64,000 nt of DNA from JAUIIK01 sp963709995. GTDB taxonomy: Bacteria; Chloroflexota; Chloroflexia; Thermomicrobiales; CFX8. This document shows positions 35,508 to 45,414 of this stretch, one piece after another. Positions within the stretch are counted from its first letter, which is position 1. Each line of letters begins with the position of its first letter. A model generated the notes under the pieces. It was not told where the DNA came from and searched no databases. It saw only the letters and a program-made list of their open reading frames with translations. The stretch is from NCBI GenBank assembly GCA_963709995.1, contig CAVPYN010000017.1, forward strand, positions 248,001-312,000, given 5' to 3'. The translations under genes were made by a program, and so were the position numbers.

Positions 35508-38186
35508 TTGCCGTACGTACAGATTGCGACTATGCCCGGCGCACACCCGTACTTTCGGGCGATGCCAGCCAGACAAGGTCCTAGGTACGATGGTCGCACT
35601 CTCCGATCAAGCGTCCTTTCCAGCAGCGGCAGATCGGGTACGGGAATCCAGGTGTCACGTGAAACTACCGAAGTGCATGATCCGTTGAGCGCGCCTTCAA
35701 TTGTTACAAGCACAGCGACAGGCAGAAGTGGGAACAAGAGCCTGATCGAAGTGCTGAGTGCTATCGTCGCGGTCGGCGACGTTGATGCGATGTTGCCTAT
35801 CGCCGCGCGGGGCGTTCAGGAGCAGTTCGGTTTCACGGCGGTGCTGATCGGGGTTATCGAGCGCCGGGGGGTCCGACTTGCTGGCCTCTATCCCGAACCG
35901 CACGCAAAGGAGCGGCGCGTCCCGCTTGACCTATCTCTCTTCAGGCAGATGCCGGCGCAGGCTGGGATTGTGAATCCGGCGAGGTCTGCACGCGAATATG
36001 AACTGCTTGGTATTGATCCAGATGACGGTCACCTCGCGCTCATCGCGCCAATTGCCATGCCCGGCGACGCCAGTGCGGGCATCGCCGTGCTCGGCTCGCC
36101 AGACGAAATCTCCGGCGTTCAGATACGCGAGCAACTGGCAATCCTCAGCATCTTTATCGGCGCTCGCTTCCACGCCGCGGCACAGGTCGCATCCGAACGC
36201 AACCACCTGGACCGGCTGATCCGGCTGCAAAACCTGACCGCCCGAATCATCCGGCACGACAATCTGGTTGACGTCGATAAGGACATCCTGGAAGACATTG
36301 CCAGCGTCTTCGACTACACCGAGGTTCGCATCGGCCTTGCCCACGGCGATGAGATTCATCTCTTCAGAACCTATCGGGACGCGGCGAAGCGCCAGAATCC
36401 AAGCGAACGCTTGAGCAGCGACACGGGATTTGCCGCTCAGGTTCTGCGAAGCGGGGCTCCTCGATTTATCGATGGACCCGATCAGCACAACGAGCTACCG
36501 GCCACCTTGCGGGATGGAGTCAGGCAAACGATTTGCGTCCCGCTGCGGGTCAATGGAGATGTCGCTGGTGTGCTTTGCGCGATGATCGACGAGCGCCGGA
36601 CATTGGTCGTCGACGATCTTGGCATTTTGATCATGCTCGCCGAGAGCATTGGACTTGTTCTGGCCAACTTTCGGCGGCTCTACGAGGTTGAGCGCCGCAA
36701 CCATCAACTACGGCTGGTCGACAGTCTCGTGTCCATGATCGCCGCTCGCACGATGATTCAACGGGCTATCCCCGAGGTCGTTCGGGAGATCGCAAACCGG
36801 TTTGCCTTTCAGCTCGTTGGTATCGGATTGATCAAGCACGACCGGCTCAACTTCACACTGGCGTCGATCAACGTTCCGACCCCGCCGTTGCAAAGCTATG
36901 CGAGCGGCATCCCGATCGATCGGGGCATCTCGGGACGTGTCGCCAGGACTGGACATCCGGAATTCATCACCGACGTGCGACGGGATCCGGACTACATCGA
37001 CGCTGGATGGGATACACGCTCAGAAATCTGTGTGCCGATCCGATCATCTGGGTCGGTGATCGGCGTCCTCAACGTTGAGTCCGGCGATGAACAACCACTG
37101 GACGAAGCGGATCTGGAAATTCTTCAGATTATCGCCCGCCATCTGGGAATCGCCTTTGAAAACGAGGCGCTGTTGATCTCCGAACGTGCGGCCCGCCGCG
37201 CCGTTGAGGCACTGCAGCAGGTGTCGACGATTGTCACCAGCACTCTGAATGTCGATGAAGCGCTCCGTCGCATCGTCGATACGCTCGGCAGCTTCTTCGA
37301 CTACCGCTATGTTGTCGCCGGACTGCTCGAGGGCGGGTTCGTCGTGCCCAGTGCCGCTCACGGCATCGCCCTCGAGCGCCTCGTCCCAATGCCGATCGGC
37401 CTTGCCCCCGCGGGCAAGGTCGCCCAGACAGGCGAGCGAATGTTTATCTCCAACGTACGCACCGACCCGTCGGTCCACCTGCCAACGTTTCCGGACGCCA
37501 CATCACTTCTGGTCGTGCCAATCACTCGCGAAGGTGAAGTCCTGGGCGTTCTCGACGTCATTGGCACGGTCGACCGCCCGGTCGGCATGCGCGATGCCCA
37601 GTTGCTGGAAACCTTCGCGCAGCACGCTGGCATCGTCCTGGAAAACGCGATGATGTACGAAGAAGCCCGAAGGATGGCACTGGTCGATCCGATGACCCAG
37701 TTGCCGAATCGAAGACGATTTGAACAGGCGTTCGAAGCGGAGCTTTCCCGGGCAAGGGTTCACGGATCACCATTTGCTGTTCTTGTCATGGATCTCGACG
37801 GGTTCAAGAGCGTCAACGACCGATTTGGACACCTGGAAGGCGACGCGGTGCTCACCGCCGTCGGCCAGCGACTAGCCAGGCACCTTCGCGAGCAGGACGA
37901 ACTGGCTCGATATGCCGGGGACGAATTTGTCGCGCTCCTGACCGGCGCGGACGCGCCTACCGCGATGGCTATCGCCGAGCGGCTCCGCGCCGCGATCGAC
38001 AACGAGCCATTCTCAACCGAATCGGGTGACCGCGCGTCGATCACGATCTCCGCCGGGGTCTCTGTCTACCCCGACCACGGGTCGACGATGCGGGATCTTC
38101 TGAGCGCCGCTGACAACGCCAGCTACGACGCGAAGAATCATGGGCGCAATGAGATTCGCATGGCGCCGCCACGGCTCCAACACTGA
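35508..38186 (+). CDS. Multi-GAF sensor diguanylate cyclase
   Basis: Up to 892 residues; the true start is probably the GTG at 35652, because the first ~50 residues look non-coding. About four GAF-like repeats cover residues ~75-715, the clearest being the second (NLVDVDKDILEDIASVFDYTEVRI), third (GISGRVARTGHPEFITDVRRDP) and fourth (NVDEALRRIVDTLGSFFDYRYV). A C-terminal GGDEF domain follows: DPMTQLPNRRRFEQ, VMDLDGFKSVNDRFGHLEGD, and the active-site loop RYAGDEFVALL with A in place of the first G. No membrane helix, so a cytoplasmic sensor; predicted to make c-di-GMP in response to ligands bound by the GAFs. No RxxD inhibitory site seen. Confidence 0.9.
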   Translation: MPYVQIATMPGAHPYFRAMPARQGPRYDGRTLRSSVLSSSGRSGTGIQVSRETTEVHDPLSAPSIVTSTATGRSGNKSLIEVLSAIVAVGDVDAMLPIAARGVQEQFGFTAVLIGVIERRGVRLAGLYPEPHAKERRVPLDLSLFRQMPAQAGIVNPARSAREYELLGIDPDDGHLALIAPIAMPGDASAGIAVLGSPDEISGVQIREQLAILSIFIGARFHAAAQVASERNHLDRLIRLQNLTARIIRHDNLVDVDKDILEDIASVFDYTEVRIGLAHGDEIHLFRTYRDAAKRQNPSERLSSDTGFAAQVLRSGAPRFIDGPDQHNELPATLRDGVRQTICVPLRVNGDVAGVLCAMIDERRTLVVDDLGILIMLAESIGLVLANFRRLYEVERRNHQLRLVDSLVSMIAARTMIQRAIPEVVREIANRFAFQLVGIGLIKHDRLNFTLASINVPTPPLQSYASGIPIDRGISGRVARTGHPEFITDVRRDPDYIDAGWDTRSEICVPIRSSGSVIGVLNVESGDEQPLDEADLEILQIIARHLGIAFENEALLISERAARRAVEALQQVSTIVTSTLNVDEALRRIVDTLGSFFDYRYVVAGLLEGGFVVPSAAHGIALERLVPMPIGLAPAGKVAQTGERMFISNVRTDPSVHLPTFPDATSLLVVPITREGEVLGVLDVIGTVDRPVGMRDAQLLETFAQHAGIVLENAMMYEEARRMALVDPMTQLPNRRRFEQAFEAELSRARVHGSPFAVLVMDLDGFKSVNDRFGHLEGDAVLTAVGQRLARHLREQDELARYAGDEFVALLTGADAPTAMAIAERLRAAIDNEPFSTESGDRASITISAGVSVYPDHGSTMRDLLSAADNASYDAKNHGRNEIRMAPPRLQH

Positions 38187-38418
38187 TCACCATGTCGACA
38201 CCATCGCGACATTGGCGCGACCTGGTACATCCAGACGCGCTTCGATATGGCCAGAGAGCGCCCCGGAATCATCTTGCCTTCTTCTGGAGTTCCACTCGCA
38301 GGTAGACACCTGTATGGGCGCGACGAGTCAGGTTACCGGCAGGGATTGCGGCGCGTCTAGCCAGACGCAGCGAAGGTCCTCGAGGCCGTTTCGTCTCTGT
38401 CTGCTGATAAGCCGGGCG

Positions 38419-39705
38419 CTAGTCTCCCGACGCGGTAACGGGAAATGGCTCGACCGCAAGCACAGGATCTCGTTCCGATCTCGGCTCAGCGATCAAGAGG
38501 CTCGAAACGGTGGCGCTTACCATTGAGGCGAAAGCGATGCCGAGCATGATGTCGTAGCTGCCGAAGCGATCGTAGATCAGGCCGCCCATGAATGCTCCCG
38601 CAGCAGCAAAGAGTTGGTGGTACATGAAAAGGGATCCAACCAGCGAACCGACCGCCCGCCGTCCAAACAGATCAATAATCGACGCCGAAACGACTGGAGC
38701 GTTCGCACGGGACAGCCCGAAGAGCAGCGCTGCCACGTAGAGCATCGTCGCGCCGGACACGCTGAAGAGAAGCAGGATCGACACGCCCCGGATTGCGTAA
38801 AGCCCCGCCAGGATGTACTTTCGCGCGATGCGGTCCGATATTCCGGCGATGCCGAGGTTGGCGACAATACTGGTCGCGCCAGTCAGGCCAAGCGCGACCC
38901 CGGCTTGCTGGGCGGAGATGCCCATGTCGGTCGCCAGCGGGACCAGATGAGCTGTCAGGAAAAAGATCGTAAATCCGCACGCCATGAACCCGCTCGCCAG
39001 CATCCAGAACGAACGCGAACCCCAGGCCACGTCCATGTCCTGACGAATCATTTCGTTCGTTATGCAATTCGGAGCGTCGTTGTGAATCTGAGCGACGGTG
39101 GCGACCTCGTCGGCATCAGGCGGCGCGTGCTTCTTCAGCAAAATGAAGGTCAACGGTATGAGAATCGCTGACGCAACACCGACGACGACGAACGCCGTTT
39201 GCCAGGAAAACGCGAGAATGACCGCTGTAGTGAATGGCGCTAGGAGCAACTGCCCCGCCCCGAGACCGGTTGCGGCAATGCTGAGGGCAAGCCCGCGCTT
39301 CCGGATAAACCAGCGAGAGAGAAGCGCCGTCGTGGCTGCGATGCCGGTGAAGCCGAATCCCGCGCCGATGAGAACGCCGTAGAAGAAATAGACCTCAATC
39401 AACGTATTGGCGGTCGCCATCAGGATCATCCCGAGAGCATTCAGACCAACGCCGACGGTCAGCACCATGCGTGGACCGTAGCGATCCGAAATGCGTCCGG
39501 CAATCGGTGGCACGATCGCCGACATGATTGCGAAGATGGAGATCGCCAGCGAGATGTCTGCTCGGGACCATCCATAATCGTCGATCATCGGCTTGATGAA
39601 GACGCCGAAGCCCTGGTTGATTCCCGCACTGAAGAAGCCGATCAGGAAGGCAATTCCGAGGACGATCCAGCCATAGTAGAAACCTCTACCGAGACGGCCC
39701 GCCAC
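38419..39705 (-). CDS. MFS transporter, oxalate/formate antiporter-like
   Basis: 428 residues, twelve helices. The N-terminal YYGWIVLGIAFLIGFFSAGINQGFGVFIKPMIDDYGWSRADIS and RISDRYGPRMVL are characteristic of the OFA/monocarboxylate-type MFS branch. Such proteins exchange or import organic anions. It stands alone on the minus strand between the GGDEF and peptidase genes. A candidate carboxylate transporter for the neighbouring catabolic enzymes; inference only. Confidence 0.88.
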   Translation of the reverse strand: MAGRLGRGFYYGWIVLGIAFLIGFFSAGINQGFGVFIKPMIDDYGWSRADISLAISIFAIMSAIVPPIAGRISDRYGPRMVLTVGVGLNALGMILMATANTLIEVYFFYGVLIGAGFGFTGIAATTALLSRWFIRKRGLALSIAATGLGAGQLLLAPFTTAVILAFSWQTAFVVVGVASAILIPLTFILLKKHAPPDADEVATVAQIHNDAPNCITNEMIRQDMDVAWGSRSFWMLASGFMACGFTIFFLTAHLVPLATDMGISAQQAGVALGLTGATSIVANLGIAGISDRIARKYILAGLYAIRGVSILLLFSVSGATMLYVAALLFGLSRANAPVVSASIIDLFGRRAVGSLVGSLFMYHQLFAAAGAFMGGLIYDRFGSYDIMLGIAFASMVSATVSSLLIAEPRSERDPVLAVEPFPVTASGD

Positions 39706-39970
39706 TCATAACCCCACTTCACGATATCGGCATATCCAACGATTGGAGGTTTAGCATCTCATTTGCGGAAAGTCGAGGCGCCGCGCGCGTTCGGCCCCGA
39801 AAGGAAGACGATCTCCCATTGCAACTCCGGGTGGCTAGCTTCAGAGGCTAGAAATGTTCCGCGGCGATCGCATCTCCGGCCCGGTCGCAGATGCGAGCAC
39901 GTTTCGATTCGCGTGCCTGCACTACAATCACGCTGCTCGATCTTGTGTGTAGGGCGAAAGGGAATAGACC

Positions 39971-41077
39971 ATGAGTGGTGGCGATCAGATTTTCGCTTCC
40001 CGGTTGAGCCGGGTCCAAAGTGAGATGGACGCGCGCGATGTCGACTTCTTATTCGTCACGCCTTCCTCCGACCTGATCTACCTCCTCGGATATGCCGCAC
40101 ATGCGTCAGAGCGACTGACCCTCCTGGGCATACCACGCGATGGAGAACCGTTCATCGTCGCCCCGCAACTCGAATCGATGCGCCTCGGCGATCGCCGTGA
40201 CCTGATCGATGTCCATGTCTGGTCCGAAACCGAGTCTCCGATCCAGCTCGTGGGTCGTCTTGTCGAAGGCGGCGAGGGCGCGACGATCGCCGTGAACGAT
40301 CAGACATGGTCTGGATTCCTGCTCGGGCTTCAGGGTGAGATCGACGCGGGCAAATGGCAGTCGGCGACGGGCATCCTCCGGGAACTCCGGATGATCAAGG
40401 ACGAGCACGAAATCACCCTGCTCCGGCACGCTTCCAAAGCGACCGATGAAGCCTGGCAGGAGTTCGTAGAAACGACAACGTTTGCCGGCAGAACAGAAAC
40501 CGAGGTTGGCAAGGATCTCAGCCGGCTGATGACCGAACGCGGGCTGAGCACTTCATTCCTGATCTCAGCTTCGGGCCCAAACAGCGCGTCGCCGCACTAC
40601 ATCACTGGAGAACGCATCATCCGTGAAGGGGAGCCAGTCCTGTTCGATTTTGGCGGGCGCTGGCAGCATTACACCTCGGATGTCACGCGCATGGTGCATG
40701 TCGGCGAACCGACCGATGAGTACCGGCGAGTCTACGAGATCGTGCTCCGGGCCAATCGCGCGGTGCTCGATGGGGTTCGACCCGGCATGCCTTGCGAGGA
40801 TGTCGATAAGCTGGCGCGGGACGTTATTTCCGATGCCGGATACGGCGAGCAGTTCATCCACCGGGTCGGCCATGGCCTTGGGCTGGATACCCACGAGGAG
40901 CCCTACATGGTCGGCGGCAACGAAACACCGCTACGGCCCGGAATGACCTTCTCCGACGAGCCTGGCATCTACCTGGAGGGGAAATTCGGCGTCAGAATAG
41001 AAGATCTACTCGTCGTGACCGGCGATGGTGCTGAAAGCTTGAACCATGCGCCGCGCGACATCGTCATCGTGAAGTGA
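39971..41077 (+). CDS. Xaa-Pro peptidase / creatinase-like M24 protein
   Basis: 368 residues: creatinase N-terminal domain, then the pita-bread M24 domain with metal ligands visible in FDFGGRWQHYTSDVTRMVHVG (Asp pair), HRVGHGLGLDTHEEPYM (His), FSDEPGIY (Glu) and VRIEDLLVV (Glu). Such enzymes remove N-terminal residues before proline. The upstream GGGAA six bases before ATG fixes the start. It runs into the methyltransferase gene, 8 bp apart, so co-transcription is likely. Confidence 0.93.
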   Translation: MSGGDQIFASRLSRVQSEMDARDVDFLFVTPSSDLIYLLGYAAHASERLTLLGIPRDGEPFIVAPQLESMRLGDRRDLIDVHVWSETESPIQLVGRLVEGGEGATIAVNDQTWSGFLLGLQGEIDAGKWQSATGILRELRMIKDEHEITLLRHASKATDEAWQEFVETTTFAGRTETEVGKDLSRLMTERGLSTSFLISASGPNSASPHYITGERIIREGEPVLFDFGGRWQHYTSDVTRMVHVGEPTDEYRRVYEIVLRANRAVLDGVRPGMPCEDVDKLARDVISDAGYGEQFIHRVGHGLGLDTHEEPYMVGGNETPLRPGMTFSDEPGIYLEGKFGVRIEDLLVVTGDGAESLNHAPRDIVIVK

Positions 41078-41084
41078 GCCAGAC

Positions 41085-41882
41085 ATGACGGAGACAAGAG
41101 TCACCTGGTCCGAGGAGGCCAGCGACATCTACCAGCGTATTGCCGCGATCGCCGTCCCCCAGCGCGCGGAACAGCTTGCAGCAATGCTGACCCTGCTGCC
41201 ATTTGATGTCGACGACGAGTTTAACCTCGTCGAGCTTGGCTCCGGCGAGGGTCGCTGGGCCTGGGCCGTTCTGAACGCATTTCCAGACTGTCGCATCACC
41301 GCGCTCGATGGCTCGGAATCGATGCGACAGGCGACAACCGAACGTCTCGAACAATTCGCCGGCCGCTTCACGATCGAGTCCTTCGATCTGTTGCGTGATG
41401 ACTGGTGGCATCACGTGGAAGGCGCAGGGGCGGTAGTTTCTTCGCTGGCCGTTCATCATCTCGATGGCCCTGGCAAGCGACTCCTCTTTTCCGCGATGCA
41501 GCAACGAATCGGGATACCGGGAGCTCTGCTGATCGCCGACATCATTCTCCCGGCAAACTCGCGCGCGAACGCCTATTTCGCTGGATCATACGACTGCGCG
41601 GCCCGCGAGCAATCGATTGAACTGGTGGACTCGGAAGCCTACTTTGAAGATTTTCTCAGTGAAGAATGGAATCTATTCCGGTATCCGGACGACGAGTGGG
41701 ATAAACCATCGCGGCTGTTCGATCAATTGCGCTGGCTGGAAGAGGCTGGATTCAGCGATGTTGACTGCTTCTGGATGAACGCCGGCCACGCGCTCTACGG
41801 CGGGTTTACGGGCATTCAGTCCGGCGGCGGGGGTTTGGACTACGAACGTGCTCTGGAGATCGCCGGGCGGGCGATCGCGTGA
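41085..41882 (+). CDS. Class I SAM-dependent methyltransferase
   Basis: 265 residues with motif I VELGSGEGRWAWAVL and the acidic end of strand 2, ITALDGSESM, the SAM-binding loop, then VVSSLAVHHLDGPGK as motif-II region. The target is unknown; the sequence gives no sign of a nucleic-acid or protein substrate. It follows the M24 gene after 8 bp. Confidence 0.85.
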   Translation: MTETRVTWSEEASDIYQRIAAIAVPQRAEQLAAMLTLLPFDVDDEFNLVELGSGEGRWAWAVLNAFPDCRITALDGSESMRQATTERLEQFAGRFTIESFDLLRDDWWHHVEGAGAVVSSLAVHHLDGPGKRLLFSAMQQRIGIPGALLIADIILPANSRANAYFAGSYDCAAREQSIELVDSEAYFEDFLSEEWNLFRYPDDEWDKPSRLFDQLRWLEEAGFSDVDCFWMNAGHALYGGFTGIQSGGGGLDYERALEIAGRAIA

Positions 41883-41979
41883 GCGCCCTCGGACTTGCGA
41901 GACTCCAGATGATTGCGTCTCCGGCTCCGGGCCGAAGTGCGTTGCGTGAACGACTGGCCGCATCGAGAGGCAGGCTCAG

Positions 41980-43137
41980 GTGACGGAACTACCAACGAGC
42001 GCCGACATTGTTATCGTCGGCGCCGGGATCATGGGCTGTTCGATCGCTTATCACCTGGCCGAGCGAGGCGCAGGCAACATCGTCGTGCTGGAAAAGGACC
42101 TGGTTGGCCGCGGATCGACGGCTGACGCGGCGGGCGGAATTCGACTGCAATTCTCAACTCAAGCGAACATCGAACTGATGCAGATCAGCTTCGAGTACTG
42201 GGAGAACTTTGAAGAGCGCTTCGATCAGTTCATCGACTTCCGCCAGCAGGGTTATCTCTTTCTCTTGACGTCAGACGAGAACGTCGCGGCATTCAACCGG
42301 AATCTCGAACTCCAGCAGTCGATGGGCGTGCCGGCCCGCTGGGTGACTCCCGACGACATCGCCGAACTAAACCCCTACATCACGCTTGACGGGATCATCG
42401 GCGGCACGTTCTGTCCTCGCGATGGATGGGCGGACACGTCGACGAGCACCATGGGGTTCGCCCAGGCGGCACGCCGTCTGGGAGTCAGGATTATCGAGGA
42501 GACGCCAGTCACCGGAGTGGTTATCGAGAACGGCCAGATTCACGGGGTCACCGCTGGTGAACACACGATCAACACGAACTGCGTGATCTGCGCGGCAGGT
42601 CCCTACACCGGAGGCTTCGGTGAACTGGCAGGCGTCAACCTTCCGGTCGTCCCAATCCGGCGGATGTCCTGGGTAACCGGGCCGTTCTCGGAGATCCCGC
42701 CGACTGTTCCCTTCACCATCGAGTTCGAGCGCGCCGTCTACTTCCATCCGGAAAGCAGCGGATTTTTGTTTGGCATGACCGATCCCGACGAACCAGTATC
42801 CTGGAACCGCAATGTCAGCCAGGAGTGGCTGGTCAAAACCATCGATGCGCTGGTTCACCGGGCGCCCGCATTTGCGAACGCGACCGTACGGAACGGCTGG
42901 GGAGGGCTCTACGAAGTGACGCCGGATCACAATCCGCTTGTTGGTAGAGTTGAGGGGATCGAAGGGCTGCTAGTGGCGGCCGGATTTTCCGGTCATGGCT
43001 TCATGCAGGGTCCGGGCATCGGCAAGCTAATGGCTGAGCTCGTCGTCGATGGCGATTTTCAGAGCGTCGATCTCTCCGACTTCCGCCCCTCCCGCTTTGA
43101 AGAAGGTGAGCTGAGCCCCGAGCATAACGTCGTTTAG
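41980..43137 (+). CDS. FAD-dependent oxidoreductase (DAO/sarcosine oxidase beta-like)
   Basis: 385 residues. FAD-binding DIVIVGAGIMGCSIAYHLAERG at the N-terminus, RGSTADAAGGIRLQFS, and the C-terminal GWGGLYEVTPDHNPLVG and AAGFSGHGFMQGPGIG typical of sarcosine/dimethylglycine-oxidase-like enzymes. Expected to oxidise an N-methyl amino acid or glycine derivative. GTG start; no clear ribosome binding site. It lies 98 bp after the methyltransferase. Confidence 0.9.
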   Translation: MTELPTSADIVIVGAGIMGCSIAYHLAERGAGNIVVLEKDLVGRGSTADAAGGIRLQFSTQANIELMQISFEYWENFEERFDQFIDFRQQGYLFLLTSDENVAAFNRNLELQQSMGVPARWVTPDDIAELNPYITLDGIIGGTFCPRDGWADTSTSTMGFAQAARRLGVRIIEETPVTGVVIENGQIHGVTAGEHTINTNCVICAAGPYTGGFGELAGVNLPVVPIRRMSWVTGPFSEIPPTVPFTIEFERAVYFHPESSGFLFGMTDPDEPVSWNRNVSQEWLVKTIDALVHRAPAFANATVRNGWGGLYEVTPDHNPLVGRVEGIEGLLVAAGFSGHGFMQGPGIGKLMAELVVDGDFQSVDLSDFRPSRFEEGELSPEHNVV

Positions 43138-43267
43138 GAAGTGGACAGGGAATGCGTCTGCCTGGTTCGCCTCTCCCTTGAAGGCCCTCATCTTGTCATC
43201 ATGCCGCCTTCAGTTCCTCACTCTGGTCTAGCTTCCGAACGACAAACCACAAGCGCGCCTCCTTCCT

Positions 43268-43279
43268 TATACTTCACTC
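43268..43279 (+). promoter_or_regulatory. Leaderless-type -10 element (TATACT) of the DUF503 gene
   Basis: TATACT at 43268-43273 is followed by only six bases before the ATG at 43280, so the transcript would start at or next to the ATG. No ribosome binding site is present, consistent with a leaderless mRNA. Confidence 0.5.
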
Positions 43280-43573
43280 ATGTTCATCGGGGTGGGCTAC
43301 ATCACGATTCAGGTGTTCGAGAGCCACTCGCTGAAGGAAAAGCGGCGAGTGGTGAAGTCACTGCTGGAGCGGGCACGTCATCGTTACAATGCCGGCATCG
43401 CGGAGGTGGATTATCAGGATACCTGGCAGATGTCCGGAATCGCCGTCACTTGCGTCTCATCTTCCGCCCAGCATGCCAATCAGATGGTCGACGAGATCCT
43501 GCGCTTCATCGAAGCCAATGTAGCCTTTGGCGCGGTGGCCGATGTCCACACCGAGATCATCCCGTTTGACTGA
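43280..43573 (+). CDS. DUF503 family protein (YlxP-like)
   Basis: 97 residues, the full family length. The pattern VGYITIQVFESHSLKEKRRVVKSLLERARHRYNAGIAEVDYQDTWQ… is characteristic. DUF503 proteins are small ferredoxin-fold proteins often next to translation or ribosome genes; function not settled. It ends nine bases before the convergent ABC-F gene. Confidence 0.92.
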   Translation: MFIGVGYITIQVFESHSLKEKRRVVKSLLERARHRYNAGIAEVDYQDTWQMSGIAVTCVSSSAQHANQMVDEILRFIEANVAFGAVADVHTEIIPFD

Positions 43574-43582
43574 CGGATTCTG

Positions 43583-45268
43583 TCAGCGAGTGCTGGAATG
43601 TTTCGAGTCCAGCGTAAGCAGTCGCCCCTTGCCCAGATGACTGTCGAAGTAGCTAAAGCCGCCGGGGTAGTCGCGAACCTTGCCATCGTTCAATTCGACG
43701 ATCCGATCGACCAGTTTGTCGAGGAAGTAGCGGTCGTGGGAGATGGTCAGGATCGTGCCATCGAAATCCTGGAGGGCCGCTTCGAGCTCTTCACACGAGG
43801 GAATGTCGAGGTTGTTGGTCGGTTCGTCGAGTAGCAAGAAATTCGCGCCCTGAAGCATCAGGGTCGCGATCTGCAGCCGCGCTTTTTCACCGCCACTGAG
43901 GTTTCTGACCTTGTTCGTCGCGTCCTCATAAGCAAAGAGCAGACCCGCGAGGAACCCGAGAGCCTGCGGCTCCGAGTAGCTGCGGAGGCTCCGAACGACT
44001 TCGACCGGCGTCTTGTCAGGATCGAGCGTTTCTTGCTCCTGACTGTAGTAGCCAACCTTGCAGGAAGGGCCAATCTTGATCACCCCGACCGTCGGCACCT
44101 CGTCTCCGAGCAGCAACCGGAAGAGCGTCGTCTTCCCGGCTCCATTGGGCCCGACCACCCCGACCCTCTCACCGTGGGTGATCAGCAAATCAAACGGCTC
44201 GAATACGGGACGCTCCGAACCGTAGTCGGCGAACGTCTTGGCGACGCCTTCGAGGTTAACAACGATCTTCGAGCCTCGCTGGGCGTTGAACTCGATTCCG
44301 ACGGTGCGCCGCTCCAGGATCGGCCTTGGTTTCGCCGCCAGTTCCTGCCGCTTGATCTCGAGGATTCGCCAGCGATTGCCGGCGCGCTTGGCGAATTTCG
44401 GATTCTGCTTCGCCCATTCGGTCAGCCGCTCGGCCGACCGCTTGATCTGCTTCATCTCACGTTCGCGCAATGCCCGCAACTCGGCTTCGCGCTCCAGGCG
44501 TTCGCGCTTCTCCTGTAGGAAACCGGTATAGGCAGTGTGGTAGACGTGTACTTGTCCATCCTCAAGCTCGATGATCTTGTTGACTGCCCGATCCAGAAAA
44601 TAGCGGTCATGAGAGATGATCGCAACCGCGCCGCGATGCGACCTCATGAATTCCTCGAGCCAGCGCTTGGCGTCATAGTCAAGATGGTTATCTGGCTCGT
44701 CAAGCAGCAGAACGTCGGCATCCTTCGACAGCAACCGGGCAAGCCCGACCAGCTTCTTTTCGCCGCCAGACAGCTGCTCGTATGGTTCTGCCCAGCGTTC
44801 CGGCCCAAATCCGAGGCCAGTCAGAGCAGCCTCCACTCGCGCGCCGCTCTGCAATCCGTCGAGCAGGGCGAATTGCTCCTGAAGGTCGGCGTACTCTTCT
44901 ATGACCCGATCGAAGTCGGCGCCATCGACCTCCCCCATCAACCCTTCTAGCTCGCGCATCCGGACTTCGATCCGAACATCTTCGTCTTCGGTTGCCTCGC
45001 CTTTTGCGACGTCGAGCATGGTGGCGCCAGCTGGCGCAGACGGTTCCTGCTCCAGGTAGCCGATGACCAGATTCCGCCGGTGCGTGACCTCTCCGGTATG
45101 CGGCGTGATCTGACGGGTCAGGAGGCGGAAGAGCGTGCTCTTGCCAGCGCCGTTTTCGCCGATCAGGGCCACGCGGTCGCCTTCGAGGATCTCAAAATCG
45201 ATCTCGGAAAAGACCTCGTTGCCCCCGTGGGCGTAACTCACATTAGAAGCCTGAATCAGCGTCGTCAT
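43583..45268 (-). CDS. ABC-F family ATP-binding cassette protein
   Basis: 561 residues from the start at 45268 (MTTLIQASNVSYAHGG); the open frame goes on to 45397. It has two ABC domains: Walker A GENGAGKST and GPNGAGKTT, signatures LSGGEKKLVGLARLL and LSGGEKARLQIATLML, Walker B LLLDEPDNHLD and LLLDEPTNNLD, joined by a charged ~80-residue P-site tRNA interaction motif (KRERLEREAELRALREREMKQ…). No membrane segments, so it is a ribosome-associated ABC-F ATPase (EttA/Uup-like) rather than a transporter. Whether it protects against antibiotics cannot be told. Confidence 0.92.
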   Translation of the reverse strand: MTTLIQASNVSYAHGGNEVFSEIDFEILEGDRVALIGENGAGKSTLFRLLTRQITPHTGEVTHRRNLVIGYLEQEPSAPAGATMLDVAKGEATEDEDVRIEVRMRELEGLMGEVDGADFDRVIEEYADLQEQFALLDGLQSGARVEAALTGLGFGPERWAEPYEQLSGGEKKLVGLARLLSKDADVLLLDEPDNHLDYDAKRWLEEFMRSHRGAVAIISHDRYFLDRAVNKIIELEDGQVHVYHTAYTGFLQEKRERLEREAELRALREREMKQIKRSAERLTEWAKQNPKFAKRAGNRWRILEIKRQELAAKPRPILERRTVGIEFNAQRGSKIVVNLEGVAKTFADYGSERPVFEPFDLLITHGERVGVVGPNGAGKTTLFRLLLGDEVPTVGVIKIGPSCKVGYYSQEQETLDPDKTPVEVVRSLRSYSEPQALGFLAGLLFAYEDATNKVRNLSGGEKARLQIATLMLQGANFLLLDEPTNNLDIPSCEELEAALQDFDGTILTISHDRYFLDKLVDRIVELNDGKVRDYPGGFSYFDSHLGKGRLLTLDSKHSSTR

Positions 45269-45414
45269 AGCCAGCCGTACCTCGTGGGAATCCCCGAAAC
45301 CCGAAGTGTGGATCAGCATTGAGGTATAGCACGACCGGGCGGCTCCGACGAGTGTCCAGAGCAGCTTTGTTAAGGTTAGGAGCACGATACGCACCACCGC
45401 GAAAGGCGGAATTG

